A stretch of 64,000 nucleotides of DNA from Aquimarina sediminis (GTDB lineage Bacteria > Bacteroidota > Bacteroidia > Flavobacteriales > Flavobacteriaceae): positions 434,001 to 498,000 of the forward strand of contig NZ_POYJ01000002.1 of NCBI RefSeq assembly GCF_002895435.1, given 5' to 3'. Numbering within the stretch: position 1 is the first letter of the stretch; each line of letters starts with the position of its first letter. Under the pieces are notes generated by a model. That model did not search any database and was not told where the DNA came from. It saw only the letters and a list, made by a program, of their open reading frames with translations. The position numbers and the translations under genes were made by a program. Shown piece by piece: positions 53,270 through 62,114 of the stretch.

Positions 53270-54522
53270 TATTCGTTCAATTTTTTGAATAACACACAAG
53301 CATTATGACCTCCGAAACCAAAGGTATTACTCATTGCATACTTAATTTCACGCTTTTGAGCTTTGTTTAAGGTCAAATTCAATGATGGATCTATGTTTTC
53401 ATCTACCGTCGTATGATTGATTGTAGGAGGAACAATGCCATTTTGCATAGCCAGTATAGAAGCAATTGCTTCTATGGCTCCTGCAGCACCAAGCAAGTGT
53501 CCTGTCATAGATTTTGTTGAATTAATATTGATGTTAAGTGCATGATCTCCAAAAACTTTAGTAATAGCTTTCAATTCTGCAACATCTCCTAATGGTGTGG
53601 AGGTGCCATGAGTGTTTATAGCATCTACTTGTTCTGGTGTAACACCTGCATCTCTTAAACAGTTAAGCATCACGCGCTCTACACCTACTCCATCAGGGTG
53701 CGGTGCTGTCATATGATATGCATCACTAGACATTCCACCACCAACGACTTCGGCATAGATTTTAGCACCTCGTGCTTTTGCGTGTTCATATTCTTCAAGA
53801 ATAAGAGCTCCACTTCCTTCTCCAAGAACGAAACCATCTCTGGTTGCGTCAAATGGTCTTGAAGCAGTTTCTGGGCTTTCATTTCTTGTAGATAAAGCAT
53901 GCATCGCATTAAACCCTCCCATACCAGCAATTGTAACTGCGGCTTCGCTTCCTCCTGTAATGATGATATCACAATGACCTAAACGAATATAGTTTAGAGC
54001 ATCTATCATAGCATTTGCAGAAGAAGCACAGGCAGAAACTGTGGTATAATTAGGTCCCATAAATCCATTTCGAATAGAAATATGTCCTGGAGCAATATCA
54101 GCAATCATTTTCGGGATAAAGAAAGGATTGAAACGTGGTGTTCCATTTCCATTGGCATAACCAATTACTTCTTCCTGAAAAGTTTCTATTCCGCCAATAC
54201 CTGCTCCCCAAATCACTCCAACTCTAAATTTATCAACCTTTTCCAGATCAATCGCAGCATCTTTTATAGCTTCTTCTGAAGATACAATAGCGTACTGCGC
54301 AAATTTATCAAGTTTGCGTGCTTCTTTTCTATCAAAATAATCCGTAGGAGAATAATTTTTGACTTCGCAAGCAAATTTAGTCTTGAAATTTTCGGTATCG
54401 AAATAAGAGATAGGAGCACAACCGCTCTTACCATTTACTAATCCATCCCAATATTCATTAATATTGTTACCGATTGGTGTCAATGCACCTAGTCCTGTGA
54501 CTACAACTCGCTTAAGATTCAT
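53269..54522 (-). CDS. fabF: beta-ketoacyl-ACP synthase II
   Basis: FabF elongates fatty acyl chains by condensing malonyl-ACP with acyl-ACP. The 417-residue protein has the thiolase fold with the catalytic Cys in TVSACASSANAM and the two His in DAINTHGTSTPLGD and KSMTGHLLGAAG; GFGGHNACVLF closes the protein. It lies 17 bases after acpP and overlaps rnc by one base, the usual order in this group. Confidence 0.97.
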   Translation of the reverse strand: MNLKRVVVTGLGALTPIGNNINEYWDGLVNGKSGCAPISYFDTENFKTKFACEVKNYSPTDYFDRKEARKLDKFAQYAIVSSEEAIKDAAIDLEKVDKFRVGVIWGAGIGGIETFQEEVIGYANGNGTPRFNPFFIPKMIADIAPGHISIRNGFMGPNYTTVSACASSANAMIDALNYIRLGHCDIIITGGSEAAVTIAGMGGFNAMHALSTRNESPETASRPFDATRDGFVLGEGSGALILEEYEHAKARGAKIYAEVVGGGMSSDAYHMTAPHPDGVGVERVMLNCLRDAGVTPEQVDAINTHGTSTPLGDVAELKAITKVFGDHALNININSTKSMTGHLLGAAGAIEAIASILAMQNGIVPPTINHTTVDENIDPSLNLTLNKAQKREIKYAMSNTFGFGGHNACVLFKKLNE

Positions 54523-54539
54523 ATTTTGTTGTGAAGTTA

Positions 54540-54773
54540 TTACTTTGCGTCTTCAATATACGATATTGCTTGACCAACTGTTGCAATGTTTTCAGCTTGA
54601 TCATCTGGAATCTGAATATCGAATTCTTTTTCGAATTCCATAATCAATTCTACAGTGTCTAACGAATCAGCGCCTAGATCGTTTGTGAAACTAGCTTCAT
54701 TCACAACTTCGTTTTCGTCTACTCCTAATTTGTCAACGATTATCGCTTTTACTCTTGATGCAATGTCTGACAT
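54540..54773 (-). CDS. acpP: acyl carrier protein
   Basis: The 77-residue acidic protein carries acyl chains on phosphopantetheine attached to Ser in [15 protein letters not shown]. Length and sequence are typical. It is the first gene of the acpP-fabF-rnc operon and is divergent from purN; a TATTTTTG box lies 31 bases upstream. Confidence 0.97.
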   Translation of the reverse strand: MSDIASRVKAIIVDKLGVDENEVVNEASFTNDLGADSLDTVELIMEFEKEFDIQIPDDQAENIATVGQAISYIEDAK

Positions 54774-54804
54774 AATGTTTAATTTTAATTTTTTAATTAG
54801 GTGG

Positions 54805-54812
54805 CAAAAATA
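54805..54812 (-). promoter_or_regulatory. putative -7 box of acpP-fabF-rnc
   Basis: The minus strand reads TATTTTTG, matching TAnnTTTG, 31 bases ahead of the acpP ATG. Fatty-acid genes are highly expressed, and the position fits a short leader. Confidence 0.45.
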
Positions 54813-54953
54813 AAAAACTTTATTTTAAAACCCCACAATCCCATAAAAATGTGTCTGTATTTTATCAAATATAGCGAAGTATTGCGTTTTTGCTACCTAA
54901 AAATGAATAATAATTATTTTTTTTGTGCTCTCTAATTAACAATTTATCACACT

Positions 54954-55529
54954 ATGAAGCGTATTATAATTTTTGCTTCCGGCTCAGGTACCAATGCCGA
55001 GAATATAATCAAATATTTTCAAGGGCAAAAAAATGCTGAGGTAACACATGTGTTCTCTAACAACCTGCGTGCCAAAGTATTGAAAAGGGCTCATGCCTTG
55101 AAGGTAAAGGCGTTACACTTTGACAAAGAGTCATTTTATGACACAAATGAAGTACTAAATGTCTTAAAAGATGCCAAACCTGACATGATTGTGTTGGCAG
55201 GTTTTTTATGGATATTTCCTAAAAAAATTATAGAAATCTTCCCCAATAAGGTTATAAATGTTCATCCAGCATTATTACCAAAATATGGAGGAAAAGGGAT
55301 GTATGGTCATCATGTGCATGAAGCTGTAGTTAAAAATAAGGAAAAAGAAAGCGGTATTACGATTCATTATGTGAATGAACATTATGATGAAGGAGCAATA
55401 ATTTTTCAAGCAAAAACTCCAATTTCAGAAAAAGATTCTGCAGAAGATGTGGCTCAGGCGATTCATCAATTAGAATATAAACATTTCCCTCTCGTTATAG
55501 AAGAGCTTCTGTTTGCAGAAAAAGAGTAG
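54954..55529 (+). CDS. purN: phosphoribosylglycinamide formyltransferase
   Basis: PurN uses 10-formyltetrahydrofolate to formylate GAR in purine synthesis. The 191-residue protein has the N-terminal FASGSGTNAENI, LAGFLWIFP, the catalytic region INVHPALLPKYGGKGMYG with Asn and His, and HYDEGAIIFQ with the catalytic Asp. The length is normal. It is divergent from acpP. Confidence 0.95.
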   Translation: MKRIIIFASGSGTNAENIIKYFQGQKNAEVTHVFSNNLRAKVLKRAHALKVKALHFDKESFYDTNEVLNVLKDAKPDMIVLAGFLWIFPKKIIEIFPNKVINVHPALLPKYGGKGMYGHHVHEAVVKNKEKESGITIHYVNEHYDEGAIIFQAKTPISEKDSAEDVAQAIHQLEYKHFPLVIEELLFAEKE

Positions 55530-55574
55530 TTTGAAAAGATTATAACTCAAAGTTGTTTGGTAAGAAAAATAATT

Positions 55575-55637
55575 GTCATGTTGAGTCGGTCGAAGCAAGT
55601 TTATAGAACAAAATCACTTCGACATGCTCAGTGTGAC
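55575..55637. repeat. REP-like interspersed palindrome
   Basis: GTCATGTTGAG...TCGAAG on the left is mirrored by CTTCGACATGCTCAGTGTGAC on the right, with a loop of about 20 bases. Motifs such as GTCA-x-x-x-TGAG-x-x-x-TCGAAG are widespread intergenic repeats in flavobacterial genomes. It lies between purN and the RNase H gene. Confidence 0.65.
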
Positions 55638-55708
55638 TTCCAAAACATTGTTAATAATGCCTCAAACAGATGTTATAAGGAATAACGAAGAAGAATCAAC
55701 TGATAAAA

Positions 55709-56344
55709 ATGGCAAAAAAAGAAAAGTTTTATGTTGTCTGGGAAGGGCACAGACCTGGGATTTATATGAGTTGGGATGACTGCAAGGCTGCAGTTAAAGG
55801 ATTTGCTAATGCGAAGTACAAATCTTTTGATTCTTTTGATGTAGCTAAAAAAGCTTATAAAGGAGATTACGAGGATTATAAAGGTAAAAGCAAAGCAAAA
55901 AAAATACTAACCCCAGAACAACTGTCAAAAATAGGAGAACCAAATTTATATTCTATAGCGGTAGATGCAGCCTCCAGCGGTAACCCCGGTAAGATGGAAT
56001 ATCGCGGTGTAGATACTCAAACAGAAAAACAGCTTTTTCACCAAGGTCCATTTATAGAAGGAACTAATAATATAGGAGAGTTTTTGGCTCTTGTGCATGG
56101 TCTTGCCTATCTTAAAAAGAAAAATAGTGATCGTATTATATATTCTGATTCAAGAATAGCTATAGGATGGGTAAAACAAAAATCATGTAGAACAAAACTT
56201 AAGAGGACTAGTAAAAATGCAGAGATGTTCGAACTAGTAGATCGCGCATTACAATGGCTCAAAAGCAATACATATACTACTAAAATTGTAAAATGGGAAA
56301 CCAAAGCCTGGGGAGAAATTCCTGCGGATTTTGGTAGAAAATAG
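55709..56344 (+). CDS. rnhA: ribonuclease H1 with viroplasmin domain
   Basis: The 211-residue enzyme degrades RNA in RNA-DNA hybrids. An N-terminal caulimovirus viroplasmin-type hybrid-binding domain (about 1-50, FYVVWEGHRPGIYMSWDDC) is joined to a type 1 RNase H domain, with Asp in YSIAVDAASSGNPG, Glu in NNIGEFLALVHG, Asp in IYSDSRIAIGWV and the last Asp in IPADFGRK. It stands alone after the REP-like repeat and ends at a terminator. Confidence 0.9.
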   Translation: MAKKEKFYVVWEGHRPGIYMSWDDCKAAVKGFANAKYKSFDSFDVAKKAYKGDYEDYKGKSKAKKILTPEQLSKIGEPNLYSIAVDAASSGNPGKMEYRGVDTQTEKQLFHQGPFIEGTNNIGEFLALVHGLAYLKKKNSDRIIYSDSRIAIGWVKQKSCRTKLKRTSKNAEMFELVDRALQWLKSNTYTTKIVKWETKAWGEIPADFGRK

Positions 56345-56377
56345 ATTTTAAAAACTTTTAGAAACAGTAATATATAC

Positions 56378-56409
56378 AAAATGCTCCAGAAAAACTCTGG
56401 AGCATTTTT
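56378..56409. terminator. bidirectional terminator between RNase H and metalloprotease genes
   Basis: AAAATGCTCCAGA and TCTGGAGCATTTT form a perfect 13-base stem with a 5-base loop and further T. It serves both convergent genes. Confidence 0.85.
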
Positions 56410-56461
56410 AATAATTATTAATCTAGTATATCAAACAATTGATATCTGGTTGTTCTTTCTT

Positions 56462-57529
56462 CTAGCTACCACATGCACCAAGATTATTCCATCCACTAGA
56501 TGTTCTTTGGTATAAAGTTCCTTGGTAAGTTACTTTGTCTCCAACAGAATAAGAAGCATTACTATTATATGGAGCTACCCCACTACAAATATCAACAGGA
56601 GTACTATCACATGCTCCAAGATTATTCCATCCACTAGATGTTCTTTGGTATAAAGTTCCTTGATAAGTTACTTTGTCTCCAACAGAATAAGAAGCATTAC
56701 TGTTGTATTCTGATACACCATCGCAGTTACCACCGCCAGTATTAGTACCTGGATATATTGTGGCAATAAAAGATTTATCGGTTGCAGATAATCGAGAATT
56801 ATTTCCTACGGCAACACCATCGGTAGTGTGTTCTGCCGGAATAGGATAATGCATAATAGATTTTGGATCATATACGCTATAGTTAGAGACATTCTTTTCA
56901 TAACGTCTAAAAAGATTGTTGTCTACCTGTGCTCTACTCCAGTTGTTAGGTGGTCCTGCATAATATGCATATACCGCTTCTTTATCCCAGTTAATCCCGG
57001 CTACAGGGTTTTGGTGTTCGTGAATCAAACCAAGTGCATGACCAAATTCATGAATAGTAGTTCTTCTAAACTCTGTGTCAGAGGTATTGTTGTTAAACCA
57101 TCCAAAATGCATACTATGAGAATAGTTGTTAGAATCAGTTCCTAAGTATGACCAAGATCCACCATCATCTGCGAATTGACCTTCTTTAAAACCAATTTTG
57201 ATATTAGCACTACTATTTGAAGACACCCATTCAAATTTAAGGTTAGCGTAGCTTTCCCATTCCACGGCATATTGTCGTACTTTGGATTGTACATAACTAT
57301 TCCCATTCAAAAATTTAACACGGATTGTTTGCCCTGGTTCCCACTGCTTTGCTTTAAGACTTGCAGCTTTTGATTGATTAGTATCCCATTTTTCTATACA
57401 AACATGGGCGTTTTTTGCAGTTACATTCTGATTAGCTTCGATAAAATCTTCAGAATCCTTTTCACAATTGAACAATAAAATTGACAACGAAGTAACTAAA
57501 GCTAGTTTAGCTAAATTTAATTTTTTCAT
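56462..57529 (-). CDS. astacin-like zinc metalloprotease with two CBM5/12-like domains
   Basis: The 355-residue secreted lipoprotein (ILLFNCEKDSED signal, Cys22) has a catalytic domain (about 45-265) with the zinc motif HEFGHALGLIHEHQNP and a following SIMHYP Met-turn, as in astacins (M12A). Two nearly identical repeats of 46 residues follow, each reading YNSNASYSVGDKVTYQG and LYQRTSSGWNNLG, which look like small chitin-binding (CBM5/12) modules. It probably cleaves proteins at the surface of chitin- or polysaccharide-bearing prey or debris. It is inserted between rnhA and the PfkB kinase gene. Confidence 0.88.
   Translation of the reverse strand: MKKLNLAKLALVTSLSILLFNCEKDSEDFIEANQNVTAKNAHVCIEKWDTNQSKAASLKAKQWEPGQTIRVKFLNGNSYVQSKVRQYAVEWESYANLKFEWVSSNSSANIKIGFKEGQFADDGGSWSYLGTDSNNYSHSMHFGWFNNNTSDTEFRRTTIHEFGHALGLIHEHQNPVAGINWDKEAVYAYYAGPPNNWSRAQVDNNLFRRYEKNVSNYSVYDPKSIMHYPIPAEHTTDGVAVGNNSRLSATDKSFIATIYPGTNTGGGNCDGVSEYNSNASYSVGDKVTYQGTLYQRTSSGWNNLGACDSTPVDICSGVAPYNSNASYSVGDKVTYQGTLYQRTSSGWNNLGACGS
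56475..56708 (-). repeat. 138-base tandem repeat encoding the two binding modules
   Basis: Two stretches of about 95 bases, 56475-56570 and 56613-56708, differ at only a few positions and have a 138-base period (46 codons). Near identity at silent positions points to a recent duplication or to gene conversion. Confidence 0.8.
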
Positions 57530-57949
57530 AATTGTTGAGTTTGTAGTTATTGCAAATAACGTTTATTTTTTATAAATATTTTAAGAATTCTGTAATTTTT
57601 TTAAATAAAATTTAACATTTTTGTATTATTTAATGTGTTTTAGTAGCTAATTTGTTGCTATTTTTTTATCGTAAAAAATACGTGAAACCCTTTTAAAATC
57701 TATGTTTTTCACTTAAGACCAACTCGCTATTGAATTGATTAATTTATCAGGAATGTTTGAAGGTGGAATATTTATTAAAAAACTATTTTTAAAAGATGGA
57801 TAATGGTATTTTAAATAGAATGATCTAAAAAAAGGAGTAATTATCTAAGAAAAATATCTATTGGTTTTGATGGTACATAAGTTTGTGTAAAACCATCTTT
57901 ACTACTTAAAACTAAAGCGTATATTTGCAAAAAAATATACTGCTAGTTT
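57530..57949. other. intergenic region between metalloprotease and PfkB kinase
   Basis: No gene is supported in these 420 AT-rich bases, which separate two divergent start codons. GTTATT-GCA-AATAAC at 57547-57561 is a perfect short inverted repeat close to the protease start. TATATTTG at 57920-57927 is the likely -7 box of the kinase gene. Confidence 0.5.
57920..57927 (+). promoter_or_regulatory. putative -7 box of the PfkB-purF unit
   Basis: TATATTTG is a perfect TAnnTTTG match, 22 bases ahead of the PfkB-family kinase ATG. No clear -33 box was found at the expected spacing. Confidence 0.5.
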
Positions 57950-58876
57950 ATGAGTAAATTACTTATTGTTGGTTCTATCGCCTTTGATGCAATAGAAACC
58001 CCTTTTGGTAAAACAGATAAAATATTAGGAGGAGCCGCTCCTTATATAGCACTTTCTGCATCTAATTTTAATGTTTCTTCTGCGATTGTCTCTGTAGTTG
58101 GTGAAGATTTTCCTTTGGATTATCTTGCAATGCTAGAGAAAAAGAACATTGATATTTCTGCTGTAGAAATTGTTAAAGGAGGAAAAACTTTTTTCTGGAG
58201 CGGTCGATATCACAATGATTTAAACTCTAGAGATACCCTAGATACACAACTCAATGTTCTTGCAGATTTTAATCCTGTAGTTCCAGAAGGATACAAGGAT
58301 GCTACTATTGTAATGCTTGGTAATTTACATCCAATAGTTCAACTTGGTGTCATAGAGCAGCTTACTAGTCCTCCTAAGCTGATTGTACTTGATACTATGA
58401 ATTTTTGGATGGATAATGCATTGGATGACTTGCTAAAAGTGATTTCTAAAGTTGATGTTATTACGATCAATGATGAAGAGGCGAGGCAATTAAGTGGAGA
58501 GTATTCTTTGGTAAAAGCAGCGCGGGCAATCGAAAAAATGGGACCAAAATATGTGGTGATTAAGAAAGGAGAGCATGGTGCTTTATTGTTTCATGAAGAG
58601 CAGATTTTCTTTGCTCCAGCATTACCATTAGAAGAAGTTTTCGATCCCACTGGTGCTGGAGATACATTTGCAGGAGGTTTCTCGGGATATTTAACTAAAA
58701 CAAATGATATCTCATTTGAGAACATGAAAAAAGCAATTATTCATGCTTCTAATTTAGCCTCCTTTTGTGTAGAGAAATTTGGGACAGAACGAATGGAAAA
58801 TTTAAAACGAGACGAAGTGCAGAGGCGACTTCAGCAGTTTAGAGAGTTAACACAATTTGAAATAGAATTGTCTTGA
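57950..58876 (+). CDS. PfkB-family sugar/nucleoside kinase
   Basis: The 308-residue cytoplasmic protein has the ribokinase-fold signatures: GSIAFDAIETP and KILGGAAPYIALSAS near the start, and the anion hole/catalytic motif DPTGAGDTFAGGF near residue 232. The substrate may be a sugar or a nucleoside; its place ahead of purF suggests purine or ribose metabolism, but that is inference. A terminator separates it from purF. Confidence 0.9.
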   Translation: MSKLLIVGSIAFDAIETPFGKTDKILGGAAPYIALSASNFNVSSAIVSVVGEDFPLDYLAMLEKKNIDISAVEIVKGGKTFFWSGRYHNDLNSRDTLDTQLNVLADFNPVVPEGYKDATIVMLGNLHPIVQLGVIEQLTSPPKLIVLDTMNFWMDNALDDLLKVISKVDVITINDEEARQLSGEYSLVKAARAIEKMGPKYVVIKKGEHGALLFHEEQIFFAPALPLEEVFDPTGAGDTFAGGFSGYLTKTNDISFENMKKAIIHASNLASFCVEKFGTERMENLKRDEVQRRLQQFRELTQFEIELS

Positions 58877-58884
58877 TATAATAG

Positions 58885-58913
58885 GCCCTAAAGCGATTGT
58901 TTGGGGCTTTTTT
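58885..58913 (+). terminator. terminator of the PfkB kinase gene
   Basis: GCCCTAAA pairs with TTTGGGGC (one G-T pair) around a 7-base loop, followed by six T. It lies 8 bases after the stop codon. Confidence 0.75.
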
Positions 58914-58961
58914 AATTATGGTTTATTTAAACACAACAACATTTAGAATTTTTGGAATACA

Positions 58962-60860
58962 ATGAGTGATGCGTTAAAACACGAATGCGGAATAGCATTT
59001 ATTAGACTACTAAAACCATTAGAGTATTATAAAGAGAAATATGGTAGTGCATTTTATGGTGTAAATAAGATGTATCTGATGATGGAAAAACAGCATAATC
59101 GTGGTCAGGATGGGGCTGGATTTGCAAGTATTAAATTAGATACTGCTCCCGGAGAGAGATATATAAGTAGAGTTAGATCCAGCGAATCACAACCTATACA
59201 GGATATTTTTTCTCAGATTAATGATAGAATTAATAAAAAGTTAGTTGATCACCCAGAGTATGCAGATGATGTAGCGTTACAGAAAAAAAATATACCATAT
59301 ATAGGAGAAGTACTTTTGGGGCATGTGCGTTATGGTACTTTTGGAAAAAACAGTGTTGAAAGTGTTCATCCGTTTTTGAGACAAAACAATTGGATGCATC
59401 GTAATCTGATTGTAGCGGGTAACTTTAATATGACAAACAATGATGTATTGTTTGATAATCTGGTGAGATTGGGGCAGCATCCTAAGGACAAGGTTGATAC
59501 TGTTACTGTAATGGAGAAAATTGGACACTTCTTGGATTCTGAAGTGGCTAAGCTATATAAGAAACTGAAGAAGGAAGGCTTTAATAAAAATGAAGCTTCC
59601 CCACAGATTGCAGATCGATTAAATGTAGCCAAAATTCTTAAAAAATCATCTAGAGACTGGGATGGTGGTTATGCTATGGCAGGTATGTTGGGTCATGGAG
59701 ATGCTTTTGTGCTTAGAGATCCCGCAGGAATACGACCAGCATACTACTATAAAGATGATGAGGTGGTTGTAGTAGCTTCAGAAAGACCGGTAATTCAAAC
59801 GGTGTTTAATGTTGCTTTTGATGAAGTAAAAGAATTGAGTCCTGGAAAAGCTATTATTGTTAAAAAGGATGGAAAAACCTCTGTTGATAGAATTATAGAA
59901 CCATTAGAGAGAAAAGCATGTTCTTTTGAACGTATTTATTTCTCTAGGGGGAGTGATGCCGAAATCTATGAAGAAAGAAAAAACCTAGGGAGATTGATTA
60001 TGCCTCAGGTTTTAGAGGAAATAGGGCATGATACTGTAAATACGGTTTTTTCTTTTATTCCTAATACAGCAGAAACTTCATTCTACGGTATGGTAGAAGC
60101 AGCTCAGGATGAATTAAACAAGCAGAAGAATGAAACTATACTAGCAGAGAAAGAGTCATTAACCGATGAGCGTCTGTCAGAGATTCTTTCATATAGGTTA
60201 AGAACTGAGAAAATTGCTATTAAGGATGCTAAGCTTCGTACTTTTATTACAGAAGATAGTAGTAGAGACGACTTGGTTGCTCATGTTTATGATGTTACTT
60301 ATGGAGTGGTGAAGAAAGAAGACAACCTTGTAATAATTGATGATAGTATTGTTAGAGGAACTACTCTCAAAAAAAGTATTATCAAGATGGTCGACAGATT
60401 AAAACCAAAGAAAATAGTTATTGTTTCTTCAGCACCACAAATCCGTTTTCCTGATTGTTATGGTATTGATATGGCAAGACTAGAAGGTTTAATAGCATTT
60501 CAGGCAGCGTTGGAGCTTTTAAAAGAAAACGGAAACTATGATTTAGTAGAGCAGGTTTATGAAAAATGTAAAGCACAGGAGAATTTGGAAGATTCAGAAG
60601 TGCAAAATTTTGTGAAAGAAATTTATGCCGGTTTTACTGATCAAGAAATAAGTGATAAGATATCAGAATTGTTAAGTGATAATACAGTAAATGCTTCTGT
60701 AAAGATTATTTATCAAACTGTTGATAACTTGCATAAGGCATGTCCAAAGAATTTAGGAGATTGGTATTTTACCGGAGATTATCCGACTGTAGGAGGAAAT
60801 AGGGTTGTAAATAAGGCTTTTATAAATTTCTTTGAAGGTAAAAACGAGAGAGCTTATTAA
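58962..60860 (+). CDS. purF: amidophosphoribosyltransferase (long Bacteroidota form)
   Basis: PurF makes phosphoribosylamine from PRPP and glutamine, the first step of purine synthesis. The 632-residue protein has an N-terminal glutamine amidotransferase domain; its nucleophile would be Cys9 in KHECGIAF, which implies removal of a short leader. The PRPP-binding motif VIIDDSIVRGTTLKKS lies near residue 465. It is about 130 residues longer than E. coli PurF, with additions within the amidotransferase half and at the C terminus; such long forms occur in relatives. The closing domain around YQTVDNLHKACPKNLGDWYF is characteristic. Confidence 0.9.
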   Translation: MSDALKHECGIAFIRLLKPLEYYKEKYGSAFYGVNKMYLMMEKQHNRGQDGAGFASIKLDTAPGERYISRVRSSESQPIQDIFSQINDRINKKLVDHPEYADDVALQKKNIPYIGEVLLGHVRYGTFGKNSVESVHPFLRQNNWMHRNLIVAGNFNMTNNDVLFDNLVRLGQHPKDKVDTVTVMEKIGHFLDSEVAKLYKKLKKEGFNKNEASPQIADRLNVAKILKKSSRDWDGGYAMAGMLGHGDAFVLRDPAGIRPAYYYKDDEVVVVASERPVIQTVFNVAFDEVKELSPGKAIIVKKDGKTSVDRIIEPLERKACSFERIYFSRGSDAEIYEERKNLGRLIMPQVLEEIGHDTVNTVFSFIPNTAETSFYGMVEAAQDELNKQKNETILAEKESLTDERLSEILSYRLRTEKIAIKDAKLRTFITEDSSRDDLVAHVYDVTYGVVKKEDNLVIIDDSIVRGTTLKKSIIKMVDRLKPKKIVIVSSAPQIRFPDCYGIDMARLEGLIAFQAALELLKENGNYDLVEQVYEKCKAQENLEDSEVQNFVKEIYAGFTDQEISDKISELLSDNTVNASVKIIYQTVDNLHKACPKNLGDWYFTGDYPTVGGNRVVNKAFINFFEGKNERAY

Positions 60861-61013
60861 AAATCCAAAAATGTTTGATGTTAAAAATAGCTAATTTGTG
60901 TATTTCAACAATTATTTTGACCTTTCATCTAAAACATTTTTTCACTATGAAATAACGCTCTATATTAGCAAAGCCATAGCATAAGTAGGTTAAGTTCATG
61001 GTAGATTTGGGGC

Positions 61014-61042
61014 AAAAAAAGGTGGTTCTTCCACCTTTTTTT
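61014..61042 (+). terminator. terminator of purF
   Basis: GGTGG and CCACC form a short stem with loop TTCTT, flanked by seven A and seven T that extend the pairing to 12 base pairs. Confidence 0.8.
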
Positions 61043-61073
61043 ATTTTATGACATTTTTGAAAAATAATTATAT

Positions 61074-61105
61074 AAAAAAAGAGCCGTACTAGTACGGCTC
61101 TTTTT
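61074..61105. terminator. terminator of sodA
   Basis: GAGCCGTACT-AGTACGGCTC is a perfect 20-base palindrome flanked by seven A and five T. It lies 17 bases past the stop codon of the minus-strand sodA gene. Confidence 0.8.
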
Positions 61106-61121
61106 GTCTTAAAAGAATAAA

Positions 61122-61730
61122 TTATTTTCCTTGAGCATATCGCTTTGAAACCTCTTCCCAGTCAATTACATTAAAAAATGCAGAAACATAATCTGGGCGA
61201 CGATTCTGGTAATTTAAATAATAAGCATGCTCCCATACATCTAATGCAAGAATAGGAGTACCTCCACAACCTACACCAGGCATTAAAGGATTGTCTTGAT
61301 TCGCTGTAGAGCAAACTTCTACCTTTCCTCCTGGGTGAACACATAACCATGCCCATCCAGAACCAAATCGAGTGCCTGCCGCGCTAGAAAAAGCTCCTTT
61401 AAAAGCATCAAAAGTTTCATAAGCTGCATTTATGGCATCAGCAAGCTCACCAGAAGGTTTTCCTCCACCATTAGGAGACATTACTTCCCAAAACAAATTA
61501 TGGTTATAGTAACCGCCCCCGTTATTTCTAACAGCAGTGTTTGACTTATCAAGATTAATTAGAATATTTTCGATAGTTTTTCCTTCAAGATCGGTTCCTT
61601 CAATTGCAGCATTTAGCTTACTGGTGTATCCTGCATGATGTTTATCATGATGGATTTCCATAGTTCGGGCGTCTATATGAGGTTCTAACGCATCAAAAGC
61701 GTAGTTTAATTTTGGTAATTCGAATGACAT
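61122..61730 (-). CDS. sodA: superoxide dismutase, Mn/Fe type
   Basis: The 202-residue enzyme converts superoxide to hydrogen peroxide and oxygen. The metal ligands are visible: His in [11 protein letters not shown], His in [11 protein letters not shown], and Asp/His in [26 protein letters not shown] and NQDNPLMPG are also typical. There is no signal peptide, so it is cytoplasmic. Whether Mn or Fe is used cannot be decided from sequence alone. A TAAATTTG box lies upstream. Confidence 0.95.
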   Translation of the reverse strand: MSFELPKLNYAFDALEPHIDARTMEIHHDKHHAGYTSKLNAAIEGTDLEGKTIENILINLDKSNTAVRNNGGGYYNHNLFWEVMSPNGGGKPSGELADAINAAYETFDAFKGAFSSAAGTRFGSGWAWLCVHPGGKVEVCSTANQDNPLMPGVGCGGTPILALDVWEHAYYLNYQNRRPDYVSAFFNVIDWEEVSKRYAQGK

Positions 61731-61769
61731 ATGTTACTGTTTTGATTAATAAAAAAACGAAAATGACAC

Positions 61770-61777
61770 CAAATTTA
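61770..61777 (-). promoter_or_regulatory. putative -7 box of sodA
   Basis: The minus strand reads TAAATTTG, a TAnnTTTG match 39 bases before the sodA start codon. Confidence 0.45.
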
Positions 61778-62114
61778 ACAATTAGAGTGGTGAATAAAAA
61801 TTTATAGTTGTTATAAATTAATTAAATATAAATTACAATAGTAAACAGTAAGTCATAACGCAAAGTTGTATTTGAGATTTATAAGCTTTATTCTTTAAAA
61901 GAACAACTAGCGAATTTGTAGTACTGTTATTGAGAAAAAAGTTGGACAAGTCTTATTTGATGAAAAAGTTATTCAATTCATTGATGAGGCTGATTCTCAG
62001 AAAGGTAATGTCTTCTGTTGTACTCACCTATTTTAATCAAAACCGTCAATTAAATTTTAAAAACAAACACGCTATGCATAATGCCACAAGCATTTAGTAT
62101 TTTAGTAAAAAAAA
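61778..62114. other. intergenic region between sodA and the helicase gene
   Basis: No gene can be firmly supported. Two overlapping short plus-strand frames exist: one of 45 codons from ATG 61960 to 62097, and one running through about 61930-62036 that reads VGQVLFDEKVIQFIDEADSQ, which looks protein-like. The second lacks a start codon and may be the remnant of a decayed gene. Both may equally be chance. Confidence 0.35.
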
